A stretch of 64,000 bases of DNA from an uncultured Pseudomonadales bacterium (GTDB taxonomy: Bacteria; Pseudomonadota; Gammaproteobacteria; Pseudomonadales; Azotimanducaceae), in NCBI GenBank assembly GCA_958296025.1, contig OY282430.1, forward strand, positions 2,728,001-2,792,000. The letters run 5' to 3'. Each line of letters opens with the position of its first letter. Position 1 is the first letter of the stretch. Below are positions 17,385-25,946 of this stretch, piece after piece. The notes under the pieces were generated by a model. The model was not told where the DNA came from. It did no database searches and saw only the letters and a list, made by a program, of their open reading frames with translations. The position numbers were made by a program, and so were the translations under genes.

Positions 17385-17503
17385 CTGTCCAATTTCCGCG
17401 ATGATGACTAGTTACGGCCGACCTCCCCCAGACCGGCCCTTTAGAGCCTTCCGCAAAACTTCGGATCGACCCCAAGCCATTGTGACTGCATGTTCGGCGG
17501 GGA

Positions 17504-17785
17504 TCAATGGCGTGTAGGGGACCGCCAGGGCGATTTTAAGTTCGTTTGCTGGCGAAGCTGTTCCGCTCGGCCCTGCATTTGGGACGCGGGAAGTCGGGGG
17601 ACGGTTGGTTCCGGGTGGGCCAATCCAAACCGCCTGCGGCCGGCCCTGCGCCCAGGCGACCCCTGGGTCTCCCCAACTGCCGTCCAGTAGCACGTCCTCT
17701 CGAACCTGGACGGGCTCACGAAGGTCTCCGCCAGAAGACCCGGATGCCCGCGAAGCGCCTCCATGACAAAAAGAACGAAAATCAA
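17504..17785 (-). pseudogene. Remnant of an IS-associated DUF4338 protein
   Basis: The frame starting at 17785 reads HPGLLAETFVSPSRFERTCY followed by WTAVGETQGSPGR. This matches the conserved core of DUF4338 proteins (typically ETFV-P-RF-GTCY-A-W--LG-T-G), which accompany some insertion sequences. Similarity then fades and no full-length gene can be read, so it is a decayed fragment. It is the only recognisable content in the 530 bp between the YhaO-like gene and the HEPN gene; the rest shows no convincing gene. Its presence supports delivery of the surrounding block by a mobile element. Confidence 0.55.
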
Positions 17786-17913
17786 CTCAACGGCTATTGA
17801 GGCATATCCAAGCGCGAATGTCCAAAACCAAACTTATTCCAATTAAATCAACACATTGCGGAGAATAATAAAGTGGCTCCGGGTGATCCCCTACAAAATG
17901 TTGACACTTCACG

Positions 17914-19794
17914 GTGGGCCCTCTAGTATTGGCGTTCCGAGGCTTCGGCCAAACCGAAAATAGGGACGATGGCTCGCTCAGCAGGTACTTTGGTGCTCTG
18001 GGTGGGCGGGCCATCGGACCTTTCCCCAACATGCTCTTCCCACCGCTTGACAGCCTCTCGCGAGCTGACGAGTCTGCCGCCTTCGTAGCTTTGGCGTGGC
18101 AGGAACTGTTCGATTCCGACACGCCAGATTCGTATCGACCACTGCCGTTCGATGTCCGCTTCCTCGTAGCCGAGCTGTCCGACCTCGCTCAACTGGCCCG
18201 AGACGATAGCCGGTGGCGTCGCCACATCAAGACCGTCCAAGAAGAACTTCAGCAAACCGCCACTTCAGAATCGCTATGGCTGAAAAGCCACCGTTGGTCT
18301 GCCAGCCTGCTTGACAAGATCGGTGCGACAAAAGATTTGCACGAGGTGGGGGATCTGGCCGCGGTCTTCAGGAGCACATCCCCAAATGCCATGACAACGC
18401 TCGTTGATGCCCTGTGCCGGGAAGCAGAATCTTTGCCGAAAAACAAGAAGCGAACGTTGGAATGCCTACGGCTTTTGGCCGCCCACGCCCGCCAACACGG
18501 ATGGACGCCGGCGGATACGTCCGTAATCGAAAACAACGAAGATATCGTGCGGCCCCTCGAATCCGTCATCGATCGGATTGGAGCATCGCTGACGGGCCAA
18601 GAGCGCAAGTTCACCTGCATCCTTAGGCTGCATGGTGAACTTGCCACCGCCCAGTCGGTGTTCCAAGGATCACCCCAGTTTCGCCTAGCTAGAATGAGGG
18701 ACTATCCGAACGACCAACAGGGCCGTACATTTAGGCAGGAAGGCCGTGGGGATGAAACAGCTGTACTGTTTGAGAAAGTTGCCGCGTCGCATCAAGCAGC
18801 GGCCGATCAGGCCATAGGCGCTTGTCGCAGAATCGTGGACATTTACAATCTCTATAGGAATCGTCCGAGCCTCGAAATCAGCCCTCGTGTGCTCGTTAAC
18901 GACGGACGGCGCACAAGTGTCATTAGCCGCCGAACAGAACAATCGCTCGGAACGAAACCCCAGCGAAACGCTCGCTCTCTAGCCCGGAAAGCGCTCGATC
19001 GCCTGCCTTCCAGCGCACTCCACGAAGAAGGGTTGTGGAACGCTTTGGAGCATCACTCGCTCGCCCTTGCAAGTGTGGACGCAAAGGCTGGTCTGGTGGC
19101 GATGTGGACAGCGTTCGAGTGTCTGGTCGGGCGTGAGGAGAGAGTTCTTCGATGGATACCACCAATAGTGGCTTTGCGGCAAATCGAAAAGGACCTGAGG
19201 TATCTCGCTATTTGCTGTCACCGCCACTTCAGCGCCAATAATCTCCATCCGCCCCAATTTCTAGCCCGGTCCACCAGCTACTATGTGTCGCCGCGGGACG
19301 TCCTTGAAGCACTGACGTGCAAAACGCCCCATACACTGACGTTGGATCAACTGCTAGCGGAAGTGGCGCACCATCCGCTTCTTCGCTTTCGGCTGCACCA
19401 ATCTTGGTGCAATTTCCATAATCCGGCGGCCCTAGCACAGCGGCTAGACAGATCGAGGATTCACTTGGAGTGGAACTTGGCGAGAATCTACCGCGCTCGC
19501 AACATGATCGTTCATATGGGCCAAGTGCCAAGGTTCGCCCCTGAATTGATGTCTCATCTGCAATACTATTTCTCAAGATGCGTGACCCAAATAATTCGAG
19601 ATCTTAGAGAACATTCTGACAGGACGCTTTCCATGACCTTGGAGCTCAATCGGCAGCGCTTCTTCCATGTTTTGCAATGTTTTCAAAAGGATGCATCACA
19701 GGTGTCGGGCAGGCATCTATTCCCAAACGATGACGACTTCGAGGGCTATTTTCCATGGAACCGTGTTGGAAATACATCAATGGAGGGCAGCTAA
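17914..19794 (+). CDS. Large protein with C-terminal HEPN-like (Apea type) domain
   Basis: A 626-aa protein with no function I can name. The C-terminal third looks like an Apea-type HEPN domain: MWTAFECLVGREE around residue 400 and the R-x4-H motif RNMIVH at residues 529-534. HEPN domains with this motif are often metal-independent RNases or nucleotidyl-transfer targets in toxin-antitoxin and abortive-infection systems. The N-terminal 390 residues are helix-rich without a known motif; residues 110-200 look alpha-solenoid-like. Base composition is visibly less GC-rich than the core genes. The start is GTG 17914, with only a weak ribosome site, and could lie further upstream or downstream. It diverges from the YhaO/YhaN pair and lies in the same inserted block, so a shared defence role is an inference. 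Confidence 0.6.
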   Translation: MGPLVLAFRGFGQTENRDDGSLSRYFGALGGRAIGPFPNMLFPPLDSLSRADESAAFVALAWQELFDSDTPDSYRPLPFDVRFLVAELSDLAQLARDDSRWRRHIKTVQEELQQTATSESLWLKSHRWSASLLDKIGATKDLHEVGDLAAVFRSTSPNAMTTLVDALCREAESLPKNKKRTLECLRLLAAHARQHGWTPADTSVIENNEDIVRPLESVIDRIGASLTGQERKFTCILRLHGELATAQSVFQGSPQFRLARMRDYPNDQQGRTFRQEGRGDETAVLFEKVAASHQAAADQAIGACRRIVDIYNLYRNRPSLEISPRVLVNDGRRTSVISRRTEQSLGTKPQRNARSLARKALDRLPSSALHEEGLWNALEHHSLALASVDAKAGLVAMWTAFECLVGREERVLRWIPPIVALRQIEKDLRYLAICCHRHFSANNLHPPQFLARSTSYYVSPRDVLEALTCKTPHTLTLDQLLAEVAHHPLLRFRLHQSWCNFHNPAALAQRLDRSRIHLEWNLARIYRARNMIVHMGQVPRFAPELMSHLQYYFSRCVTQIIRDLREHSDRTLSMTLELNRQRFFHVLQCFQKDASQVSGRHLFPNDDDFEGYFPWNRVGNTSMEGS

Positions 19795-20092
19795 ACCGCA
19801 CAGGATTCGGTGCCTGACCAATACCGGCACTGTAGCTTTCTAGCCTGCCGCCCAGCATCGCCACGACAGGCTTGAGCGGTTTGAGGTTCAGCGCACAGGA
19901 GGCTTGTTCCCAAAATCAGCCTACCGCTGTCCCGTTAGAACTGATGGAGGACCCAAGCACGGCACTGGAGGGGAGACGTGGGCTACACCTTTCGGGTTGC
20001 GCCTCTGTTAACCTAGACCGGCGTTTGGGAGCGCTGGGGGCGGAGGTTGCTCCAGCGTCACCCACAACCCACCATGGAGGAATTCCGCCCGA

Positions 20093-21976
20093 ATGTTGCA
20101 TCAAACTGCCATCTTCGTCATGGAACAGGCTGCCTTCCAATCTGTCCGCCTAGTTGGCGGGAACGCTTGTTGGCGTCGCGCAAAGCGGCGAAATTCCGTC
20201 CTGGCCCTGCAACCCCTCACCCCGAAATCCGCCTCGGCCATCAGGCGGTGCTTCTGCGGGCTTGGGCTGCTGCTGCTCAGTGCCTGCGGCGGCGAGCCGG
20301 CCATTGATGAGATGGAGGCGAGTTACGCCGCCAATGCCGCCCGTTGGGTGGATGAGGAGTTTCAGCCGTCCACCCTAGGCCGCGATGCGCAACTGGCGGA
20401 AATGGCTTGGTTCACCGATGCGGCGGTGCCTTTGAGGGGCATGCGGATCAGCGTGGTCTCGGAGGCGTTGACCACCCACGCCTATGAATCCGAAGTGCTC
20501 ACCCGCGCCTTTGCCGACATCACCGGCCTGCAGGTCACCCACGACCTCATCCAAGAGGGTGACGTCATCGAGAAGCTGCAAACCCAAATGCAGTCCGGGC
20601 GCAACATCTATGACGCCTACGTCAACGACTCCGACCTGATCGGCACCCATTCCCGCTACGGCTACGTCGTGCCGCTTGCCGACTTCATGGCCGGAGAGGG
20701 CGCGAACTTCACCCTGCCCACCTTGGACATTGAGGACTTCATCGGCCGCAGTTTCACCACCGGGCCGGACGGCAAGCTCTATCAGTTGCCGGACCAGCAG
20801 TTCGCCAATCTCTATTGGTTCCGCTATGACTGGTTTCAGCGCGAGGACCTGCGCAGCCGCTTCCGCGAGGCCTACGGCTACGAACTGGGGGTGCCGGTCA
20901 ATTGGTCCGCCTATGAGGACATCGCCGAATTCTTCACCGAAAAGGTGGAAACCATCGATGGCGAGCGGGTCTATGGGCACATGGACTACGGCAAGAAGGA
21001 CCCCTCCCTCGGCTGGCGCTTCACCGACGCTTGGCTGTCCATGGCCGGCTCCGGGGATGTGGGCATCCCCAACGGCAGCCCGGTGGATGAATGGGGCATC
21101 CGTGTTGAGGGGTGCCGCCCGGTGGGTGCGTCAGTCCGCCGCGGCGGGGCGGCGAACGGCCCGGCGGCAGTCTATGCGCTGCGCAAGTACATGGAGTGGC
21201 TGAAGCGCTTCGCGCCGCCCCAAGCCGCCGGCATGACCTTCTCCGAAGCGGGGCCGGTGCCGGCCCAAGGCCGCATTGCGCAGCAGATCTTCTGGTACAC
21301 CACCTTCACTGCGGACATGATCGAGCCGGGGCTGGCCGTGGTCGATGCGGACGGCGCCCCCAAGTGGCGCATGGCGCCCTCCCCCCACGGCCCCTACTGG
21401 CAGGAGGGCATGAAGCTCGGCTACCAAGACGCCGGTTCTTGGACCTTGCTCAAGAGCACTCCCTTGGAGCGCCGCCAAGCGGCTTGGCTGTACGCCCAGT
21501 TCGTGGTGTCCAAGACCGTTTCGCTGAAGAAGACCTTGGTGGGGCTGACGCCGATCCGGGAATCCGACCTGAACTCCGCCGCCATGACCGAGGCGGCGCC
21601 CCGGCTGGGCGGCTTGGTGGAGTTCTACCGCAGCCCGGCCCGGGTGGCCTGGACCCCCACCGGCACCAATGTGCCGGACTACCCGAAGTTGGCCCAACTC
21701 TGGTGGCCCAATGTGGCCAACGCCGTCAGCGGCGCCGCCACTCCGCAACAGGCCATGGACACCCTAGCCCAACAACAGGACGAGGTGCTGGCCCGCTTGG
21801 AGCGCATCGGCATTCAGGGCGACTGCGGCCCCAAACTCAACCCGGAGGCCAACGCCGAAGAATGGCTGGCGCAACCGGGTGCTCCCAAATCGAAGCTGAG
21901 CAACGAAAAGCCGCCCGGAAAGACCGTGCCCTATGACGAATTGATAAGCGCTTGGCGGGAAGGACGGGCATCTTGA
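20093..21976 (+). CDS. glpV: Glycerol-type ABC transporter substrate-binding lipoprotein (GlpV-like)
   Basis: A 627-aa extracytoplasmic binding protein. A lipobox LLSAC with Cys65 follows a hydrophobic stretch (CGLGLLLLSAC), so the mature part is a lipoprotein or exported. The mature region has the binding-protein pattern of the glycerol system: LRGMRISVVSEALTTHAYESEV, TGLQVTHDLIQEGDVIEKLQ, YDAYVNDSDLIGTH. It would feed the permeases encoded at 10628-12284. The N-terminal 55 residues ahead of the signal sequence are unusually long and not secretory in character. ATG 20093 has a GGAGGA site, and ATG 20120 is the only other obvious in-frame start, so the native 5' end may have been lost when the foreign block was inserted. 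Confidence 0.82.
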   Translation: MLHQTAIFVMEQAAFQSVRLVGGNACWRRAKRRNSVLALQPLTPKSASAIRRCFCGLGLLLLSACGGEPAIDEMEASYAANAARWVDEEFQPSTLGRDAQLAEMAWFTDAAVPLRGMRISVVSEALTTHAYESEVLTRAFADITGLQVTHDLIQEGDVIEKLQTQMQSGRNIYDAYVNDSDLIGTHSRYGYVVPLADFMAGEGANFTLPTLDIEDFIGRSFTTGPDGKLYQLPDQQFANLYWFRYDWFQREDLRSRFREAYGYELGVPVNWSAYEDIAEFFTEKVETIDGERVYGHMDYGKKDPSLGWRFTDAWLSMAGSGDVGIPNGSPVDEWGIRVEGCRPVGASVRRGGAANGPAAVYALRKYMEWLKRFAPPQAAGMTFSEAGPVPAQGRIAQQIFWYTTFTADMIEPGLAVVDADGAPKWRMAPSPHGPYWQEGMKLGYQDAGSWTLLKSTPLERRQAAWLYAQFVVSKTVSLKKTLVGLTPIRESDLNSAAMTEAAPRLGGLVEFYRSPARVAWTPTGTNVPDYPKLAQLWWPNVANAVSGAATPQQAMDTLAQQQDEVLARLERIGIQGDCGPKLNPEANAEEWLAQPGAPKSKLSNEKPPGKTVPYDELISAWREGRAS

Positions 21977-22084
21977 ACTGGGGGCCCAAAAGCAATTCGA
22001 CCTGTCCCGGTTGAATCGCCAACTGTCTCGTAACGGATTCATCGAGAGGACGCAGAAGTATGCCGTTGCCGAGAATTTCGTGCA

Positions 22085-22223
22085 TTGGCAGGCGCCAACC
22101 CGTCTGACCACCCGCAATTGACCCAGCTTTGGCGGCCCAAAATGGCCGACACGGAGCGGCGCCGTTTCTGCGCAACAGACCACAGACTCTTTGGCGCAGC
22201 AGCAGGACGAGGTGCTAGTCCGC
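22085..22223 (+). pseudogene. Decayed copy of the C-terminal part of the binding-protein gene
   Basis: The sequence reads ANPSDHPQLTQLWRPKMAD, then in another frame AQQTTDSLAQQQDEVLVR. These match TNVPDYPKLAQLWWPNVAN and PQQAMDTLAQQQDEVLAR near residues 525-570 of the intact upstream gene (bases 21665-21800). At least one frameshift separates the two blocks and the rest of the gene is missing. It is a relic of a tandem or recombined second copy. The 557 bp between the intact gene and mcrB otherwise contain only a doubtful small ORF. Confidence 0.7.
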
Positions 22224-22250
22224 ACCCTGGCTTGGCCCTACAATGCCCGC

Positions 22251-22526
22251 ATGAACACAGAACCACTGAGGGCCGCTGCCAAGAGCGGCACCGCCCAACC
22301 CAAGGCGGGCATTGCTGGTCAGCCTGATTCCTTGGCCAGCCCTGAGGCCGCAGAGGCCGCAAAGGACGGAGCAGCCCAGCTCAGGGCAGGCCGGGCGGTG
22401 CGGCTGCCGGAAATCTCCGCTATGGTGAATGCAGCCTTAGCCTGTGACAGCGAGGCGGATTTTGGGGTTCGCGTTTCTGAACTGAGGCAAGTTAGAACGC
22501 CTCGCCGTGGGCCGTTCAACTCGTGA
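22251..22526 (+). CDS. Hypothetical small protein, doubtful
   Basis: A 91-codon frame starting MNTEPLRAAAKSG. It is Ala-rich at first (SLASPEAAEAAKDGAAQ), then ends LPEISAMVNAALACDSEADFGVRVSELRQVR. I recognise no family. It sits between the binding-protein relic and mcrB, ending 6 bp before mcrB on the same strand, so it could be a short leader gene of the mcrBC unit or random coding-like DNA. No strong ribosome site is present. Confidence 0.25.
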   Translation: MNTEPLRAAAKSGTAQPKAGIAGQPDSLASPEAAEAAKDGAAQLRAGRAVRLPEISAMVNAALACDSEADFGVRVSELRQVRTPRRGPFNS

Positions 22527-22532
22527 GATTTG

Positions 22533-24665
22533 ATGATGATTGATTATTCTTGGGTGCCGTGGTTGCGGGACCTTGTCGCCGAGATCGCGGAAAACGGCGA
22601 AGACTACTTGGTTAAGAAGGCAAAGGCCGTAAGGTGGACTAAGGACGATGTGGCTCTGCTCCGATACGGCGACGAGAACATCGATCCGCTGTCGTTCTTG
22701 TACTTCCTCGCACGGGATAGAGGCGACGAGATGCTCCACTCCGAATTGAAGAGCGTCCACGAAGTATTTTCCATTGCAGCGGAATACCCCGAGAGCGTCC
22801 CTTTCATTCCCCGCCCAAGTGGAGTCAATACACTCTTTCACCAAGGCGGCAAGGGCCGCCCAGACTTGGTCTGGAGGCTATTCAAGCAGGCAGCAAAGGA
22901 GTCGCCTCAAATTAGTAGTAGCGACTTTGATGCCACCCTAAAGATAAAGAACGTCAAGATCAAAAAACTAACGCAGACGTTGTTTATGGTGAACCCCAAC
23001 TACTTCCTTCCTGCCGACGACACCAACGGGGTTCTGCCGGAGTTTCGAAAAAACGTGGGGAACTACGATGAGTACGTCGATCGGATGGAAGCCATTAAGT
23101 GCGAGTTTCCTGGCTGCGAGCCGTATGAAATCAACACCTTTCTTGCCACGCAGCGGGAGAAAGAGCCGCTCATTGCCAAGGGGTCGTGTTCCTTCCACGT
23201 CAGATCGGATGTCGAAAGAGATGGAGAAGACTATTGGGAAAAGACCGAAGCGTTGCCGAAAGATGCCGAGACCTTTAAGGAAAACCATGTGGTGTACACC
23301 GGGAGGGAACACAACAGTAAAGGCCAGCCCTATCCTGTGAAGAAACCAAAACGAGGTGACATCGTTATGGTGCATTTCGGCCGGTCCGAGGGACGCGGCA
23401 TCGGCGTAGTGGAGGAGAACGGCTATAACCCGGATGGTTGGCGCCCTGCCAAACGCATCTCTGTCTATTGGATAAACAAGAATCGGGGACGCCTCGATGG
23501 GCAATTGGGAACGCAGCGGTTCCGTCGCCTCGTTCCAAACCGAGGACGCTATCAAGCGTGCCGCAATGCCGATGCCTACAAGGTCTCCTTTGACTTGATT
23601 GAACGGTTGCAATCCAGCAGCGAACCTTCACCACAACCCGACAGGGAGCCTGGATCAGAGGTAGAGGAAATGGCACAGGCCAAATACGACGATCACTTGC
23701 CTTCGCTCAACACCGTCCTGTTCGGGCCGCCCGGCACCGGCAAGACATGGGAAGCGATTTCCTACGCCGTGGCGATCATAGATGGCGAAGATCCGTCGGA
23801 GCTTGCCAAGCCGGAAAAGCGAGAAGACGTCAAGGAACGCTTCGCGAAATTCAAAGAGCAGCGACAAATCGAGTTCGTCACCTTCCATCAGAACTACGCC
23901 TACGAGGACTTCATTGAAGGCATCAGGCCAGTCTTGAAAGGCGACCTCACCTACAAACTTTACAAGGGCGTTTTTAGAAGGATTTGCTCCCGAGCTCGCA
24001 AGCATAACGAGGATCGGTACGTTCTCATCATCGACGAAATCAACCGCGGCAACATCGCCAAGATTTTTGGAGAACTCATCACTCTGGTCGAGCCGTCCAA
24101 ACGGTTAGGCGAGAAAGACGAGGCTACGGCGACGCTGCCCTATTCGCAAAAGTCGTTCGGCGTTCCCTCGAATCTGTACATCGTCGGCACGATGAATACG
24201 GCGGACCGGAGCATCGCGCTCCTGGACACGGCGCCGCGTCGCCGCTTCGACTTCATCGAGATGATGCCCGACCCCACCTGGGTGGAAGAGGACATCGAGG
24301 GCGTTGACGGCCAGAAACTGCTTACCGACATCAATGTACGCATCAAGGCCGAGCTGGACCGAGAGCATCAGATTGGCCATACCTATCTCATCGAGGTCAA
24401 GACCATCGAACACCTCGCTAGGGCCTTTCAACACAGCATCCTGCCGTTGCTTCAGGAGTACTTCTACGACGACTGGGAGAAGATTCAGCGGGTGTTGAAC
24501 CACAATCCGTTCATCCGCAAGGACCCGGCCGCGCCAAGCGATGGCGACCCCGGCCGGCCCATGCTTGAACTGCTGCCGCGTAGTGATGAGCAGTGGCGGC
24601 AAGCCGAAAGCTACCAGAAAATCTACGCCCAGAGGGGCAGCGCAGAAGGGAACGAAGGCAGTTAG
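22533..24665 (+). CDS. mcrB: McrB-like AAA+ GTPase of a type IV restriction system
   Basis: A 710-aa protein. The C-terminal half is an McrB AAA+ motor: Walker A LFGPPGTGKTW, then FHQNYAYEDFIEGIRPVL, Walker B VLIIDEINRGNIAKIFGELI, the family signature GTMNTADRSIALLDTAPRRRF, and the sensor/arginine region. It would hydrolyse GTP to translocate DNA for the McrC nuclease. The N-terminal 370 residues are the specificity part. A segment at about residues 275-320 (GDIVMVHFGRSEGRGIGVVEENGY) looks like a small beta-barrel reader, but I cannot assign the modified base recognised. mcrC follows after one base. Composition is less GC-rich than neighbouring core genes. Confidence 0.9.
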   Translation: MMIDYSWVPWLRDLVAEIAENGEDYLVKKAKAVRWTKDDVALLRYGDENIDPLSFLYFLARDRGDEMLHSELKSVHEVFSIAAEYPESVPFIPRPSGVNTLFHQGGKGRPDLVWRLFKQAAKESPQISSSDFDATLKIKNVKIKKLTQTLFMVNPNYFLPADDTNGVLPEFRKNVGNYDEYVDRMEAIKCEFPGCEPYEINTFLATQREKEPLIAKGSCSFHVRSDVERDGEDYWEKTEALPKDAETFKENHVVYTGREHNSKGQPYPVKKPKRGDIVMVHFGRSEGRGIGVVEENGYNPDGWRPAKRISVYWINKNRGRLDGQLGTQRFRRLVPNRGRYQACRNADAYKVSFDLIERLQSSSEPSPQPDREPGSEVEEMAQAKYDDHLPSLNTVLFGPPGTGKTWEAISYAVAIIDGEDPSELAKPEKREDVKERFAKFKEQRQIEFVTFHQNYAYEDFIEGIRPVLKGDLTYKLYKGVFRRICSRARKHNEDRYVLIIDEINRGNIAKIFGELITLVEPSKRLGEKDEATATLPYSQKSFGVPSNLYIVGTMNTADRSIALLDTAPRRRFDFIEMMPDPTWVEEDIEGVDGQKLLTDINVRIKAELDREHQIGHTYLIEVKTIEHLARAFQHSILPLLQEYFYDDWEKIQRVLNHNPFIRKDPAAPSDGDPGRPMLELLPRSDEQWRQAESYQKIYAQRGSAEGNEGS

Positions 24666-24666
24666 C

Positions 24667-25917
24667 GTGCCCGTCATCAGGGAACACGAAGCGCTGACCG
24701 ACCTCACCGATGAGGAGCAAACGGACCTCAAGAAGTTTGCGCTTGCCAACCAAGAGGATCAGGAAGGCAAATATCGCCCGGTCTTGACTGCGAGGGACGG
24801 CAAGCTTTACGCACGGAACTACGTCGGTGTCATCGAGACGCGACGCGGCACGGTGCTCCAAATTCTGCCCAAGGTGGATTTCATCGAAGGGCAAGACAGC
24901 GAAGAGAGAACCCGCCAAATCTTTCTCGAGATGCTGCGCACCTACCGCGGCCTGCGCACCGCCCAATTCAACAAAACCAGCATCTCCGCGCTGCGCCGCT
25001 TCAACATGCTCGAAGCATTTGTGCGGCTGTTCCTGAACAACCTAGTGCTGCTCACGCAAAGGGGCCTCGCCCACCATTACAACGGCGTGGAGGACAATCT
25101 GCCGAGCCTTCGCGGGCGCATCCTGTTCCCGCAGCACCTTCGCCACAACGCGGCTAACCGAGCCCGCTTCTACGTCGGATTCGATGAGTTCACGGCCAAC
25201 CGGCCCGTGAATCGGTTGATTCACAGCACCCTCCACAAGCTAAGATCAACCACCCACCCGGCCAACCAACAACTGCTCCATCAGCTGCGTACCTGCTTCT
25301 CCGAGGTGCCCCAATCGGCGCGGCCCGAAGTGGACTGGAGGCAGCATCGAATCGACCGCTCCATGCACCACTACGACGCAGTGATGGACTGGGTGGGGCT
25401 GTTCCTGTTCAACCACGGCTTGACGACCTTCGCCGGCAAGCACGTCAACCAAGCGCTGCTGTTCCCGATGGAGGAGGTCTTTGAGGACTTCGTGGCCGAT
25501 GCCTTCAAGCGCCACCAACGCTGCTACACCGTAAAGAAGCAAGGGCCGAAAGAGCCGTTTACCCGCATCAAACACCAATGCGCTTTCGACATGAAGCCAG
25601 ATATCACGCTCCTGAAATCGAAGGAAGTGAAATTCATCCTCGACGCCAAGTGGAAGGAAATTGACGGCTCCGGCAATGAGCCGAAGCACAACGTCAGCCA
25701 AGGCGACATCTACCAACTATACGCCTACGGCAGAAAATTCGGCTGCACCACGGTGGCGTTGATCTATCCGCGAACGCAGAAGTTCAACTCGCCACTGAGG
25801 TACGAGTTCATCGACAAGGTGGCGGACCAGCCACTAACCCTGCTCTGCCTCCCCTTCGATGTCCAGCAACCAGAAAGCAGCGTCCAACAAACCTTGAACC
25901 AGCTAACCAACCACTAG
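24667..25917 (+). CDS. mcrC: McrC-like nuclease subunit of a type IV restriction system
   Basis: A 416-aa partner of the McrB-like motor. The N-terminal region (GTVLQILPKVDF, then the SALRRFNMLEAFVRLFLNNL helices) is the McrB-binding part. The C-terminal part carries a PD-(D/E)xK nuclease core: an Asp in FDMKPDITLL, then FILDAKWKEI, with the catalytic D and K in DAK. The start is GTG 24667, one base after the mcrB stop, with ribosome coupling; the frame is open further upstream, but those residues overlap mcrB and lack family similarity. Together the two genes form a McrBC system that cuts modified foreign DNA. Confidence 0.9.
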   Translation: MPVIREHEALTDLTDEEQTDLKKFALANQEDQEGKYRPVLTARDGKLYARNYVGVIETRRGTVLQILPKVDFIEGQDSEERTRQIFLEMLRTYRGLRTAQFNKTSISALRRFNMLEAFVRLFLNNLVLLTQRGLAHHYNGVEDNLPSLRGRILFPQHLRHNAANRARFYVGFDEFTANRPVNRLIHSTLHKLRSTTHPANQQLLHQLRTCFSEVPQSARPEVDWRQHRIDRSMHHYDAVMDWVGLFLFNHGLTTFAGKHVNQALLFPMEEVFEDFVADAFKRHQRCYTVKKQGPKEPFTRIKHQCAFDMKPDITLLKSKEVKFILDAKWKEIDGSGNEPKHNVSQGDIYQLYAYGRKFGCTTVALIYPRTQKFNSPLRYEFIDKVADQPLTLLCLPFDVQQPESSVQQTLNQLTNH

Positions 25918-25946
25918 CTCGGGCAACTTAAACCTTTTTAGCTGCT

